Shown in pieces: positions 32,532 to 40,503 of a stretch of DNA of 40,503 bases. The notes below the pieces were generated by a model, which was not told the DNA's origin, ran no database searches, and saw nothing but the letters and a program-made list of their open reading frames with translations. Each line of letters starts with the position of its first letter. The stretch's first letter is position 1. The position numbers and the translations under genes were made by a program. This stretch comes from Chloroflexota bacterium (GTDB lineage: Bacteria > Chloroflexota > Anaerolineae > Caldilineales > Caldilineaceae), in the NCBI GenBank assembly GCA_018969295.1, contig JAGWYN010000038.1:1-40503 (forward strand). Direction: 5' to 3'.

Positions 32532-34247
32532 TCAAAACAAAAAATAACGCTGCGCCATCGGCAACACCTCTGCAGGAGCACAGGTCAGCAGCTGCCCATC
32601 TGCCCGCACCTCATAGCTTTCTGGGTCTACTTCGATCGTCGGCGTCGCATCGTTGTGCACCATGTCCCGCTTGCCGACGGTGCGGCAGCCGCTGACCGCC
32701 AGCGCAGGCCGACGAAGCCCCAGCCGCGCCGGCATCCCCGCCTCCAGGCTGGCCTGTGACAGAAAATGCACCGCCAGCGCTCCCGTTGCCTGGCCGAAAC
32801 TGCCGAACATCGGACGATACAAAACTGGCTGCGGGGTCGGGATCGAAGCGTTGGCATCCCCCATCACGCTCCAGGCAATCATACCACCTTTGACAACAAT
32901 CTCAGGTTTGACACCAAAAAAGGCCGGCTTCCACAACACCAGGTCGGCCAGTTTTCCTGGCTCCACCGACCCCACCACATGGGCGATTCCGTGGGTCAAC
33001 GCTGGGTTGATCGTATATTTGGCCACGTACCGTTTGACCCGCTGGTTGTCGTTGCGGGCAGAGTCTCCTGGCAGAGAGCCAAACTGCACTTTCATTTTGT
33101 GCGCGGTCTGCCAGCAGCGGGTCACTACCTCCCCAACCCGCCCCATCGCCTGCGAATCGCTGGAAATCATGCTGATGACCCCCAGGTCGTGCAGGAGATC
33201 TTCGGCTGCAATCGTCTCAGGCCGGATCCGACTTTCCGCAAAGGCCACATCCTCGGGCACCTGCGGGTTGAGATGATGGCAGACCATCAACATGTCCAAA
33301 TGTTCCGCCAGGGTATTGACGGTGAAGGGACGGGTCGGGTTGGTCGAGGAGGGCAGGATGTAGGGATAGCCGGCGATTTTAAGGATGTCAGGCGCGTGCC
33401 CGCCGCCAGCCCCTTCCGTGTGGTAGGTGTGAATGGCCCGCCCGGCGATGGCTGCGATCGTCTCTTCCACAAACCCAGCTTCGTTGAGGGTATCGGTGTG
33501 GATGGCCACCTGTACATCGTATTCGTCGGCGACCCGCAGACAGCAGTCGATCGTGGCCGGCGTCGTCCCCCAATCCTCGTGCAGTTTGAGACCGCAGGCC
33601 CCTGCCAGCAGCTGTTCGGCCAAGACCTCCGGTGTCCCGGCGTTGCCTTTTCCCAAAAACCCAAAATTGACCGGCCACGCCTCCGCAGCCTGCAGCATGC
33701 GCGCCAGATTCCAGGCACCCGGCGTACAGGTCGTGGCATTGGTGCCTGTCGCCGGTCCGGTACCCCCGCCCAGCATCGTGGTGATGCCGTTGGAGAGCGC
33801 TTCGTAGACCTGCTGGGGCGCAATAAAATGAATGTGGGTGTCGATCGCGCCGGCCGTGACGATCAGATGCTCCCCGGCGATCACCTCGGTGCTGGCCCCA
33901 ACCACCAGCTCCGGGTCCACCCCAGCCATCGTGTCCGGGTTGCCAGCCTTGCCCACTTTGACGATCCGGCCATCTTTGACCCCAATATCGCCTTTGACAA
34001 TCCCCCAATGGTCGAGGATCAAGGCATTGGTGATGACCAGGTCCAGCGACTGTTCGCGCAGTGCTCGGCTGCTCTGCCCCATTCCATCTCGGATGACTTT
34101 TCCCCCCCCAAACGTAATCTCGTCGCCATACTCTGTATAGTCGTGTTCGACTTCAACGATCAGATCGGTGTCGGCCAGCCGTACCCGATCCCCGCGGGTC
34201 GGCCCGTACAAACTGGCATAGGTCGAGCGAGCAATGTGGAGTGTCAT
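32532..34247 (-). CDS. ureC: Urease subunit alpha (catalytic)
   Basis: 571 residues, the standard length. It hydrolyses urea to ammonia and carbamate at a di-nickel centre. Metal ligands are present in canonical order: His138 and His140 (DTHIHF), the carbamylated Lys221 (GLKLHEDWG, with His223), His250 (AIHTDTLNE), His276 (TYHTEGAGGGHAPD) and Asp364 (SDSQAMGR). The mobile-flap His is His324 or its neighbour in MVCHHLNPQVPEDVAFAESR. The ATG overlaps the ureB stop, so translation is coupled. Confidence 0.98.
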   Translation of the reverse strand: MTLHIARSTYASLYGPTRGDRVRLADTDLIVEVEHDYTEYGDEITFGGGKVIRDGMGQSSRALREQSLDLVITNALILDHWGIVKGDIGVKDGRIVKVGKAGNPDTMAGVDPELVVGASTEVIAGEHLIVTAGAIDTHIHFIAPQQVYEALSNGITTMLGGGTGPATGTNATTCTPGAWNLARMLQAAEAWPVNFGFLGKGNAGTPEVLAEQLLAGACGLKLHEDWGTTPATIDCCLRVADEYDVQVAIHTDTLNEAGFVEETIAAIAGRAIHTYHTEGAGGGHAPDILKIAGYPYILPSSTNPTRPFTVNTLAEHLDMLMVCHHLNPQVPEDVAFAESRIRPETIAAEDLLHDLGVISMISSDSQAMGRVGEVVTRCWQTAHKMKVQFGSLPGDSARNDNQRVKRYVAKYTINPALTHGIAHVVGSVEPGKLADLVLWKPAFFGVKPEIVVKGGMIAWSVMGDANASIPTPQPVLYRPMFGSFGQATGALAVHFLSQASLEAGMPARLGLRRPALAVSGCRTVGKRDMVHNDATPTIEVDPESYEVRADGQLLTCAPAEVLPMAQRYFLF

Positions 34248-34576
34248 GCAGGGCCTCCTGGCCCGAGAAGCGGACCGTTGACTTTGCCGTTATGGCCATA
34301 CACATGGCGTGCGCCAGCCAGCGCAACCAGCAGCACTTCTTTGACCTCTCCAGGCTCAAACCGCACCGCTGTGCCCGCAGGAATGTTGAGCCGCGCCCCA
34401 TAGGCTTTCGCACGGTCAAAGGCCAGGGCCGGGTTGACTTCGTAAAAATGAAAATGGCTACCGACTTGAATCGGGCGATCCCCCGTGTTGGCCACCGAAA
34501 CGACACACACGACACGCCCTGCATTGGCCAGGATCTCTCCACCCGCTTCTTCGACGAATACTTCTCCCGGTCTCAT
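34244..34576 (-). CDS. ureB: Urease subunit beta
   Basis: 110 residues from ATG 34576, preceded by GGGGGGAAGG. The family fold is clear: RPGEVFVEEAGGEILANAGR, VSVANTGDRPIQVGSHFHF, FDRAKAYGARLNIPAGTAVR and a C-terminal GHNGKVNG. It forms the structural trimer with UreA and UreC. It is a separate gene, not fused to UreA as in some bacteria such as Helicobacter. It lies 43 bp after ureA. Confidence 0.97.
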   Translation of the reverse strand: MRPGEVFVEEAGGEILANAGRVVCVVSVANTGDRPIQVGSHFHFYEVNPALAFDRAKAYGARLNIPAGTAVRFEPGEVKEVLLVALAGARHVYGHNGKVNGPLLGPGGPA

Positions 34577-34619
34577 CCTTCCCCCCTCTTCTCCCGTCGG
34601 CGCTCTCCCCAATGTTTGT

Positions 34620-34925
34620 TTACAGCCGGATCGGCTCGTGGACGGTGACCAACTTGGTGCCGTCCGGGAACGTGGCTTCGACCTGAACCTCCTGAACCAT
34701 CGCCGCCACCCCCTCCATGACATCCTCGGCACGCAGCAGCGTCGCCCCATAGACCATGCACTCGGCCACACTCCGCCCGTCCCGGGCAGCCTCCAGAATC
34801 TCGGCGGTGATCACCGCCACCGCCTCCGGATAGTTCAATTTCAAACCGCGCGCCTGCCGCCGTCGGGCCAGGTCCGCCGCCACCACGATCAAAAGTTTTT
34901 CTTGCTCCCGTTGGGTCAAATGCAT
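34620..34925 (-). CDS. ureA: Urease subunit gamma
   Basis: 101 residues, the usual length of the small structural subunit. Recognisable from the N-terminus (LTQREQEKLLIVVAADLARR) through LNYPEAVAVITAEILEAARD and AECMVYGATLLRAEDVMEGV to the end TFPDGTKLVTVHEPI. The start ATG lies 12 bp after the ureD stop. Confidence 0.97.
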   Translation of the reverse strand: MHLTQREQEKLLIVVAADLARRRQARGLKLNYPEAVAVITAEILEAARDGRSVAECMVYGATLLRAEDVMEGVAAMVQEVQVEATFPDGTKLVTVHEPIRL

Positions 34926-34937
34926 AGATCACCGCTT

Positions 34938-35825
34938 TCAATAGATTTTTCTCGGCAATATCGCTTTTTCTGCGTAGAGCAATTCCTTGGCCAGCCCCCA
35001 AAACTGAGAGAGCCCGTCCAACAACCGCCGGCCATTCTGCCCCAGACCCTTCACCACCACCCCATGTGCGCTCAGTGTCGAAACTCCCCACCACCCCCCT
35101 TCTGCCAGGCCCGTCTGCTCGGCAAGCGCCGACAGGGCCCGCTCTACACGGTCCCACTGCCCCCCCCCCACCCGGCAGACCAGCAGCGTTGCCATGTACC
35201 GGTAGGGCCCCAGCCGGGCCACAGACAACAAAGGACGCCGTGCCGGTGTTAATAGCACCCGCTCCACAGCAATGGGCAGCGGCCGCACAGCAGCTTCAGA
35301 GGCAGCCAGCACTTCCCACTCCCAGCCAAAGGACTCGTAACCGAAACACTCTCCGTGTGCCTCACGCCCTGGCGCCACCACCTCCCAGGCAAACAGCCCT
35401 GCATCCGGCCCCAGGACAAATTGCGTGCGCTGACGGTAGGCAGAACCCACATAGGGAATCACAGGGTCGGGCAGGTATTCGAGCAGCCCCCCAGCCCCTA
35501 CGGCAAAGGTGTTCTCCTGCCACGCAATGCCCTGACGCCTGCCATAGATGCGCGAAGCACCAGTCGTGGTCAACTGCGCACGCGCACCCGGCAACAGCTC
35601 GACCGCCATATTCAACCTGTCTCCGCCTAGAATTCCCCCCGATAGATTGTGCAGGTGAACCAGCGCAGCACCGTCCGGCAGCAAAAAAGGACGCACAACC
35701 CGCAGCGGTGGGGTTTGCACGAGGGTGTCGACTACAGTCACCCGGCGCATGCCTTGCAAGCCAGGACGAAAACGCAGCCGCAGCGCTCCCTGCATCCCAC
35801 GCACACCTTCCCCTGGATCGTTCAC
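34938..35825 (-). CDS. ureD: Urease accessory protein UreD (UreH)
   Basis: 295 residues from GTG 35825, which has GGAGGA just upstream; ATG 35795 (285 residues) is the alternative. UreD is the scaffold that binds apo-urease and channels nickel from UreG with UreF. The segment ALVHLHNLSGGILGGDRLNM and later LTTTGASRIYGRRQG are diagnostic, followed by YLPDPVIPYVGSAYRQRT. A run of ten C on the plus strand (35160-35169) encodes part of RVGGGQW. It starts 13 bp after the ureF stop. Confidence 0.94.
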   Translation of the reverse strand: MNDPGEGVRGMQGALRLRFRPGLQGMRRVTVVDTLVQTPPLRVVRPFLLPDGAALVHLHNLSGGILGGDRLNMAVELLPGARAQLTTTGASRIYGRRQGIAWQENTFAVGAGGLLEYLPDPVIPYVGSAYRQRTQFVLGPDAGLFAWEVVAPGREAHGECFGYESFGWEWEVLAASEAAVRPLPIAVERVLLTPARRPLLSVARLGPYRYMATLLVCRVGGGQWDRVERALSALAEQTGLAEGGWWGVSTLSAHGVVVKGLGQNGRRLLDGLSQFWGLAKELLYAEKAILPRKIY

Positions 35826-35838
35826 AGGTCCTCCGTTT

Positions 35839-36531
35839 TTAACTGATGAACAGACGTACAGGCAAGGCCGGATGGCGCATACTGGCAACTTCAACCAGAG
35901 GCACAAACATGGCTGGCATCCCCTTCGCTGCCAAGGCAATCTCCTCGATGCGTGGATACAGCTGCCACTGGATCGCAGCTGCCTGCACCTGACCCAAAGG
36001 GGCCAGTTTCTGACAGGCCGCCACCAACCCCGCCACCAGCTGACGCAGACAAACAGCAGCAACCACGGCCGGCTCTCCTCCCAACCACCCACCGGCCAGA
36101 CCAAACACACAGCTGTGGTGCACCCCACCCCCCACCGCTTCTGTCCGCTCCAACAACTCGCTCAGGCTGGCGTTCGCCTCCAAAGCACAGAGCAGATGCA
36201 GCAGACGCCCACCCAGGCTGAGGCTCGCCTGCCGACTTTCACGGGCCAGCTTCACAGCCGAACATTCCTGGTTCAAGGCAACCCACTCGTCCACCAATGT
36301 TGCTGTCACCCCCTCGCGCAGCTCCTCCCCCAAAGCATGCCCACGCCAACAGCAGACAGCCTCCAGCTGGCCAGCCTCCACAAGATAGCTGTCCAAAAAT
36401 TCATACAGCTGGGCCGGGGCCAGCAACCCAGCGTCGACCAGCGTCTCCAGCCCATACGAATGCGCTGTGCCACCGATCGGCAGCGCGCTGTCGGCCAGAT
36501 GCACAAGACGCAACCAGTTGGGGATCGACAT
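35839..36531 (-). CDS. ureF: Urease accessory protein UreF
   Basis: 230 residues from ATG 36531 with GGGGGGGCAGGGA upstream; a longer frame to 36570 is rejected because the family starts with the short LRLVHLADSALPIGG segment found here. All-helical protein; it contains GTAHSYGLETLVDAG, GRLLHLLCALEANASL and the C-terminal region MPAMFVPLVEVASMRHPALP. It activates urease with UreD and UreG. First gene of the operon, with an extended -10 promoter about 50 bp upstream. Confidence 0.95.
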   Translation of the reverse strand: MSIPNWLRLVHLADSALPIGGTAHSYGLETLVDAGLLAPAQLYEFLDSYLVEAGQLEAVCCWRGHALGEELREGVTATLVDEWVALNQECSAVKLARESRQASLSLGGRLLHLLCALEANASLSELLERTEAVGGGVHHSCVFGLAGGWLGGEPAVVAAVCLRQLVAGLVAACQKLAPLGQVQAAAIQWQLYPRIEEIALAAKGMPAMFVPLVEVASMRHPALPVRLFIS

Positions 36532-36578
36532 TCCCTGCCCCCCCTCTTTGCAAAACACCCAAATGAACAACGCCCCTC

Positions 36579-36587
36579 ATTTTATCA
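36579..36587 (-). promoter_or_regulatory. Extended -10 promoter of the urease operon
   Basis: Minus strand TGA-TAAAAT: TAAAAT at 36579-36584 with the TG dinucleotide of the extended -10 directly upstream. A TTGAAA lies only 14 bp before the -10, too close for a normal -35. A GCCGGTT/AACCGGC inverted repeat around 36593-36608 overlaps that -35-like element and could be a regulator site. Confidence 0.45.
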
Positions 36588-36846
36588 CAGGCCGCCGGTT
36601 TCAACCGGCAGGAGACACTCCCCCCCAACAGCCCCCCACCGCCGGTCGGCGCTGCACTCTTCACCCAAAACACAAACCACGGCGGCGATTGCCAAGTCCA
36701 TCGTCAAAAGAAGGAAAAGAAGAAGCAGTTGTGTACAATACCTCCGTGCCTGCCAAAATACCGGGCCACTCGGACAGAACAGCCCGTGCTCGCAGCACTT
36801 GCACTCTTTGATTGTTGCAACCAACACCTGTTGAGGTTTTTGTTTT

Positions 36847-38979
36847 ATGCCAACTAAAAGTATTTCTCCTACCCTGCTGCTGCCTCGGTGGACTCAGTGG
36901 TCTGCCTGGGCTCAACGCCACAATGACTTTTGGCTGCTTCTCGCCACGTTTGTCAGTTTTCGGCTGGGATCGGTCTGGTTTTTCCGGCCAGGGGGTTATT
37001 TCCGCGACTACTCAGACCTGATCTTTTATCAAACTCGCGCCAGCTGGCGCGAGTTTGGTTTCCTCCCCTATCGAGAGTACTGGTCAGAGTACCCACCCCT
37101 CTTTGCCTGGTTCAGCGTCTGGATCGATACCCTTGCCAGCCAGTTCGCGCTGTGGGAAGATGAACGACTTTGGTACGCGCTCTTTTTTGGAACCGCCATG
37201 GTCGCTGCAGAGACCGTGACCGTGCTCTGCCTCTATCGGCTGGCATGTCTGTTGTACGGCGCAGCAGCAGAGACCCAGCGCCCCCTGCGCGTGGTCTGGC
37301 TCTACGCTGGCCTCTTCCTGCCTGTCTATCTGCTGGGCGGTTGGTACGATGCCCTGCCGGTGATGACGATCTTCGCGGCGCTGACTGCCTTGCTCACACT
37401 CCGCCCCACCTCTGGCCTGCTTCTGGCAGGTCTTGTGGCCGGCATCGGCGCTGTGTTGAAGCTCGTCCCTTTGGCCATTCTGGCTGTCACCCCGCTTGTC
37501 GCCAGACGCTGGCACGCGCTCCTGGCCCTTTTTCCCGCGCTGCTTGTCGTCGTCGCCATCTACGGCCTGGCCTGGCAGAACGGGCCTACCATGACGTTGG
37601 CATCGCTGCATTCGTTGACCGAACGGACAGGCTGGAGCACGGTCTATGCCCTGGCAGACGGTTTTACCCGGCTTGGCAAAGTGGTCGGCGACCCCTTCGA
37701 TCCGAACCCGACAGTCGGCCAATACGCTGTCCAGCTCCCACAGACGTTGATCTGGCTGGGGTGGCTCGGGCTAGGGGTCGCGCTGCTGCAGTTTGCGATC
37801 CGACGCCAACCCGCGCCGCAGAGCCCCTGGCGCGTCGTCGCCTTCGCCGCGCTCACCTACACGATCCTGCTGCTCGCCTACCCGGCCTGGAACCCACAAT
37901 ACGCGCTCTATCTGCTGCCCTTTCTCCTTCTTCTCTGGCCAACCGCGCGCGGGCTGCTCTATGCGCTCCTCCTGAGCGCCCTGATCCTGCTGGAACATCC
38001 GATCTACTTCAACCTGATCGGCCCAAACTACCCCCCCGCCATAGCAGCCCTGCTGGACGCCGACCCTGTCCGCCTGCTCTGGCAGATTGTCGGCTTGCGC
38101 ACCCTGTTGCTCGCCGTGATCGCCGTGGACCTGACCTGGATGATTGGCTGGCCCCCTGCTCGACGCTGGCTGCCGGTCGGAGTTGCGCTCGTCCTCTTCT
38201 TGGCCATGGTGGGGGGGGCGCCCGATTTTCTGCAAACCTACACCGCCGGCCGCATGGCCACGACGCCGCTGCGCCCGGTGGCGCTCTATTTCAATGCCGA
38301 TGAGACCACCTCCCCAATTGTCACGGCTGACCTGACCCTGGCGCGCACACTGCGCCCACTGCTCGCCGACCCCGACCGGGTAGTGGCTGCTGGCGGGCGC
38401 CCGGACAGAGTCGACCCGCTGCCAGAGTTGCTGGTCGGGGCGCACCCCTTTTTCTACCTGTCTGCCCCGGCCAGCCGCGGGCCGGTCGATCTTTTGGTCG
38501 AAAGCAGCGACGCCTGTCCCCGTCGCATCACCCTCGGAGACTTTCACCTCTGGATCTGCGGCGCACCTTCTCCACCACCGCAGATCCACTTCGCGGCAGG
38601 CGCCGAACTCGCTGCCGCCTACCTGCCTGACTCTCTGCAGAACCCGCTGAAGCTGACGCTCTTCTGGCAAGCCACAGCGCCGATCCCAACCGACTACACT
38701 GTCTTTGTCCACGTGGTCGACGCCGCCGGGCGGCTGGTCGGCCAATGGGACCAGGTCCCTGGCCATGGCAGCGCACCGACTTCCAGCTGGACCAGCCAAC
38801 AGATTGTGGTCGACGACTACCACATCGACCTCGCGCTTGCCGACGCACAATACCCGCTGCGGGTCTTGACAGGGCTGTACGACCCTGCCAACGGGACACG
38901 CGTGCCGATCCTCTCGACTGACCTGCCCTCTGCCGACCAGGCCGTTGAACTCAGACAATATCCAGGGATAGCCCGTTAG
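36847..38979 (+). CDS. Polytopic GT-C-type glycosyltransferase-like membrane protein
   Basis: 710 residues from ATG 36847. About 10-12 hydrophobic segments fill residues 25-470. The first extracytoplasmic loop has acidic residues near RDYSDLIFYQ and the motif REYWSEYPPLFAWF, typical of GT-C enzymes that use polyprenyl-phosphate sugars (GT87/mannosyltransferase-like). Later LAYPAWNPQYALYLLPF also fits that group. After residue 490 comes a beta-rich, non-membrane domain (about 500-710) with FVHVVDAAGRLVGQWDQVPG and VLTGLYDPANGTRVP, a module often found at the end of such Chloroflexota proteins. Sugar and acceptor are unknown. It is divergent from ureF across a 276-bp gap whose only promoter-like element on this strand is a TACAAT near 36733. 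Confidence 0.75.
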   Translation: MPTKSISPTLLLPRWTQWSAWAQRHNDFWLLLATFVSFRLGSVWFFRPGGYFRDYSDLIFYQTRASWREFGFLPYREYWSEYPPLFAWFSVWIDTLASQFALWEDERLWYALFFGTAMVAAETVTVLCLYRLACLLYGAAAETQRPLRVVWLYAGLFLPVYLLGGWYDALPVMTIFAALTALLTLRPTSGLLLAGLVAGIGAVLKLVPLAILAVTPLVARRWHALLALFPALLVVVAIYGLAWQNGPTMTLASLHSLTERTGWSTVYALADGFTRLGKVVGDPFDPNPTVGQYAVQLPQTLIWLGWLGLGVALLQFAIRRQPAPQSPWRVVAFAALTYTILLLAYPAWNPQYALYLLPFLLLLWPTARGLLYALLLSALILLEHPIYFNLIGPNYPPAIAALLDADPVRLLWQIVGLRTLLLAVIAVDLTWMIGWPPARRWLPVGVALVLFLAMVGGAPDFLQTYTAGRMATTPLRPVALYFNADETTSPIVTADLTLARTLRPLLADPDRVVAAGGRPDRVDPLPELLVGAHPFFYLSAPASRGPVDLLVESSDACPRRITLGDFHLWICGAPSPPPQIHFAAGAELAAAYLPDSLQNPLKLTLFWQATAPIPTDYTVFVHVVDAAGRLVGQWDQVPGHGSAPTSSWTSQQIVVDDYHIDLALADAQYPLRVLTGLYDPANGTRVPILSTDLPSADQAVELRQYPGIAR

Positions 38980-39214
38980 GAGATTCATCAGAAATTGAAA
39001 ATTTTTGACCGCACTGTGTGGGGGCTGGGTTGACCATAGAGCGCTTTTTCCAAATTTACATGCTACATGCCTGGCCTGGTAGCAAAAACTTGCGACTTGA
39101 ACGATAATGATGTGCGACCGTCAGTGTGCTTGTGTGTGGCAAGCTGGAATTGTTACTGTTGGTCCTTTGAGAAAACATGTTAAATTTCCAAGATAAACAG
39201 TACAAACTTCAACT

Positions 39215-40503
39215 ATGTCAACAAAACGATGGCAACTGTACAGCCTGATCGTCTTTTTTCTGAGCGGGATATGTGGATTCCTCCCGTGGGGACCTGTCCA
39301 GGCGCAGCCAACACCCCCCCCCACACAGAACCTGCTGCGCGGTGGTCCCAGCAACACCCTGCCAGTCGCTGTCCCTGTCCAGATCGCTGGCAGCGGCGGC
39401 GTCTCACCTTACAACACAACCCTGGACAACTGGTTCGACTCTTGGCAGGCACCGCAAGCGATCTACGATCAAGGGACGTATGCCAACAGCGAAGACTATT
39501 GGAGCAATCTGGATGAAAACGTTGGGTGGGGTTCGACTTGGAACAATAACAGCGGCGGAATCGGCTATTTGGTGGTCGACCTGCTGGACGTGCGTACGAT
39601 TGACAGGTTCAGTGTCTTTCAGATGTTTTCTGACGGCAAAACAACCCACATTCAATTCTTCAAACACAGCGCCGCTGTTTCAGCGCCGGACTACACCGAT
39701 ACAGGCTGGGTCGCAGTAGAAGATGAACGTGTAGTCGACGCCGGGCTGGATGAAACCACCTTTAGACGAATTTCTTTACCCACCAAAATTTCTGTCACTC
39801 CCTTCAGCACGCGCTTTCTCAAAATCTCCGTCCGAAATGACGGACGCTACGGCGAACCTGATTATATCGAACTCAAAGGGGTCAAGGCTTTTGCGTCGAC
39901 CAGCATACCGACAGCAACACCGACCAGCACCCCAACAGCAACACCAACAGCAACACCGACAGCAACACCGACCAGCACCCCAACAGAAACACCGACCAGC
40001 ACCCCAACAGCAACACCGACCAGCACCCCAACAGAAACACCGACCAGCACCCCAACAGAAACACCGACCAGCACCCCAACAGAAACACCAACAGCAACAC
40101 CGACAGCAACACCGACAGCAACACCGACAGCAACACCGACAGCAACACCGACAGCAACACCGACCAGCACCCCAACAGCAACACCGACAGCAACACTGAC
40201 AGCAACACTGACAGCAACACTGACAGCAACACCGACAGCAACACTGACAGAAACACTGACAGCAACACCGACAGCAACACCGACAGCAACACCGACAGCA
40301 ACACCGACCAGCACCCCAACAGAAACACCGACCAGCACCCCAACAGAAACACCAACCAGCACCCTAACAGAAACACCAACCAGCACCCCGACAGCAACAC
40401 CGACAGCAACACCGACAGCAACACCGACAGCAACACCGACAGCAACACCGACAGCAACACCGACAGCAACACCGACAGCAACACCGACAGCAACACCGAC
40501 AGC
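39215..40503 (+). CDS. Secreted discoidin-like protein with a Thr-Pro repeat region (3' partial)
   Basis: The open frame starts at ATG 39215 and is still open at the window end (429 codons). Signal peptide about 1-30 (LIVFFLSGICGF, cleavage likely after PVQA). Residues about 55-225 look like an F5/8-type C (discoidin/galactose-binding) domain: SWQAPQAIYDQGTYANSEDY, GYLVVDLLDVRTIDRFSVFQ, FLKISVRNDGRYGEPDYIEL. From about residue 230 it is an uninterrupted TxTP repeat, probably an extended, perhaps O-glycosylated stalk. The missing C-terminus may hold another domain or an anchor. The 235-bp gap upstream is AT-richer than the surroundings, with no clear promoter. The protein probably acts at the cell surface in carbohydrate or cell contact; function not known. 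Confidence 0.72.
   Translation, partial: MSTKRWQLYSLIVFFLSGICGFLPWGPVQAQPTPPPTQNLLRGGPSNTLPVAVPVQIAGSGGVSPYNTTLDNWFDSWQAPQAIYDQGTYANSEDYWSNLDENVGWGSTWNNNSGGIGYLVVDLLDVRTIDRFSVFQMFSDGKTTHIQFFKHSAAVSAPDYTDTGWVAVEDERVVDAGLDETTFRRISLPTKISVTPFSTRFLKISVRNDGRYGEPDYIELKGVKAFASTSIPTATPTSTPTATPTATPTATPTSTPTETPTSTPTATPTSTPTETPTSTPTETPTSTPTETPTATPTATPTATPTATPTATPTATPTSTPTATPTATLTATLTATLTATPTATLTETLTATPTATPTATPTATPTSTPTETPTSTPTETPTSTLTETPTSTPTATPTATPTATPTATPTATPTATPTATPTATPTATPT
39903..40503 (+). repeat. 12-bp tandem repeat array coding for Thr-Pro units, continuing past the window
   Basis: About 50 units of 12 bp. The main unit acagcaacaccg encodes TATP; variants encode TSTP (accagcaccccg type), TETP (acagaaacaccg) and TATL (acagcaacactg). 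The frame is never broken. A run of Leu-type variants clusters at about 40195-40257. Confidence 0.95.

Noticed and set aside
39862..40496. Minus-strand Val/Leu-rich frames in the repeat array
   Set aside because: They are the complement of the Thr-Pro repeat. The plus frame carries a signal peptide and a globular domain and enters the array in phase.
39903..40503. Possible CRISPR array
   Set aside because: The units are 12 bp, contiguous and have no spacers; they encode TxTP in frame.

Overview
The window is a gene-dense, GC-rich stretch of bacterial chromosome. I see no tRNA, rRNA, insertion sequence, integrase, phage gene or CRISPR array. The gene content fits a Chloroflexota bacterium, perhaps of the Caldilinea/Anaerolineae type. 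The pointers are secreted proteins with Thr-Pro-rich linkers, a MalT-like (LAL) regulator, a large secreted subtilase, a compact urease operon, a ProU-type transporter with a fused double permease, and a Gram-positive-type LexA box. This placement is inference from gene content only.

Layout. 1-2.5 kb: a penicillin-binding protein 1C, cut at its N-terminus by the window edge. 2.5-5.4 kb (minus): tgt, uppP and a PstS-like lipoprotein in one overlapping operon. Its promoter is back to back with that of a plus-strand cassette at 5.5-9.1 kb, which encodes a metzincin protease, a transglutaminase-like protein and a C-tail-anchored muramidase. 9.1-10.4 kb (minus): a FabF-type ketosynthase. 10.5-12.9 kb (plus): an APH(6)-like kinase, an AAC(6')-like acetyltransferase, a DUF1349 protein and a YciI-like protein. 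13.2-14.8 kb (plus): a stand-alone FtsK-like motor under a strong promoter with a LexA-like operator, followed by a small membrane protein. 14.8-18.7 kb (minus): an operon of secreted nuclease, phosphoribosyltransferase, endonuclease III and lipoprotein. 18.8-22.0 kb (plus): a large subtilase.

22-27.9 kb (minus): a compatible-solute ABC transporter read in the order binding protein, ATPase, fused permease, followed by a CAP-domain protein and a zinc-ribbon coiled-coil protein. 27.9-30.8 kb (minus): a 903-residue LAL regulator whose promoter predicts a leaderless mRNA, and upstream of it a 37-codon membrane micropeptide. A perfect 18-bp hairpin separates these from a membrane-anchored dienelactone-hydrolase-like protein. 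31.8-36.6 kb (minus): the urease operon ureF-D-A-B-C-G, without ureE. 36.8-40.5 kb (plus): a polytopic glycosyltransferase-like protein and the start of a secreted discoidin-like protein that runs into about 600 bp of Thr-Pro repeat and leaves the window.

How the parts fit: several units serve the cell surface (PBP1C, UppP, muramidase, CAP protein, subtilase, nuclease, glycosyltransferase, repeat protein). Others serve nutrient capture and stress (urease, betaine uptake, phosphate-type binding lipoprotein, nucleic-acid scavenging). The least explained parts are the protease/transglutaminase/muramidase cassette, the FtsK-like motor with its LexA-like operator, and the aminoglycoside-enzyme operon.
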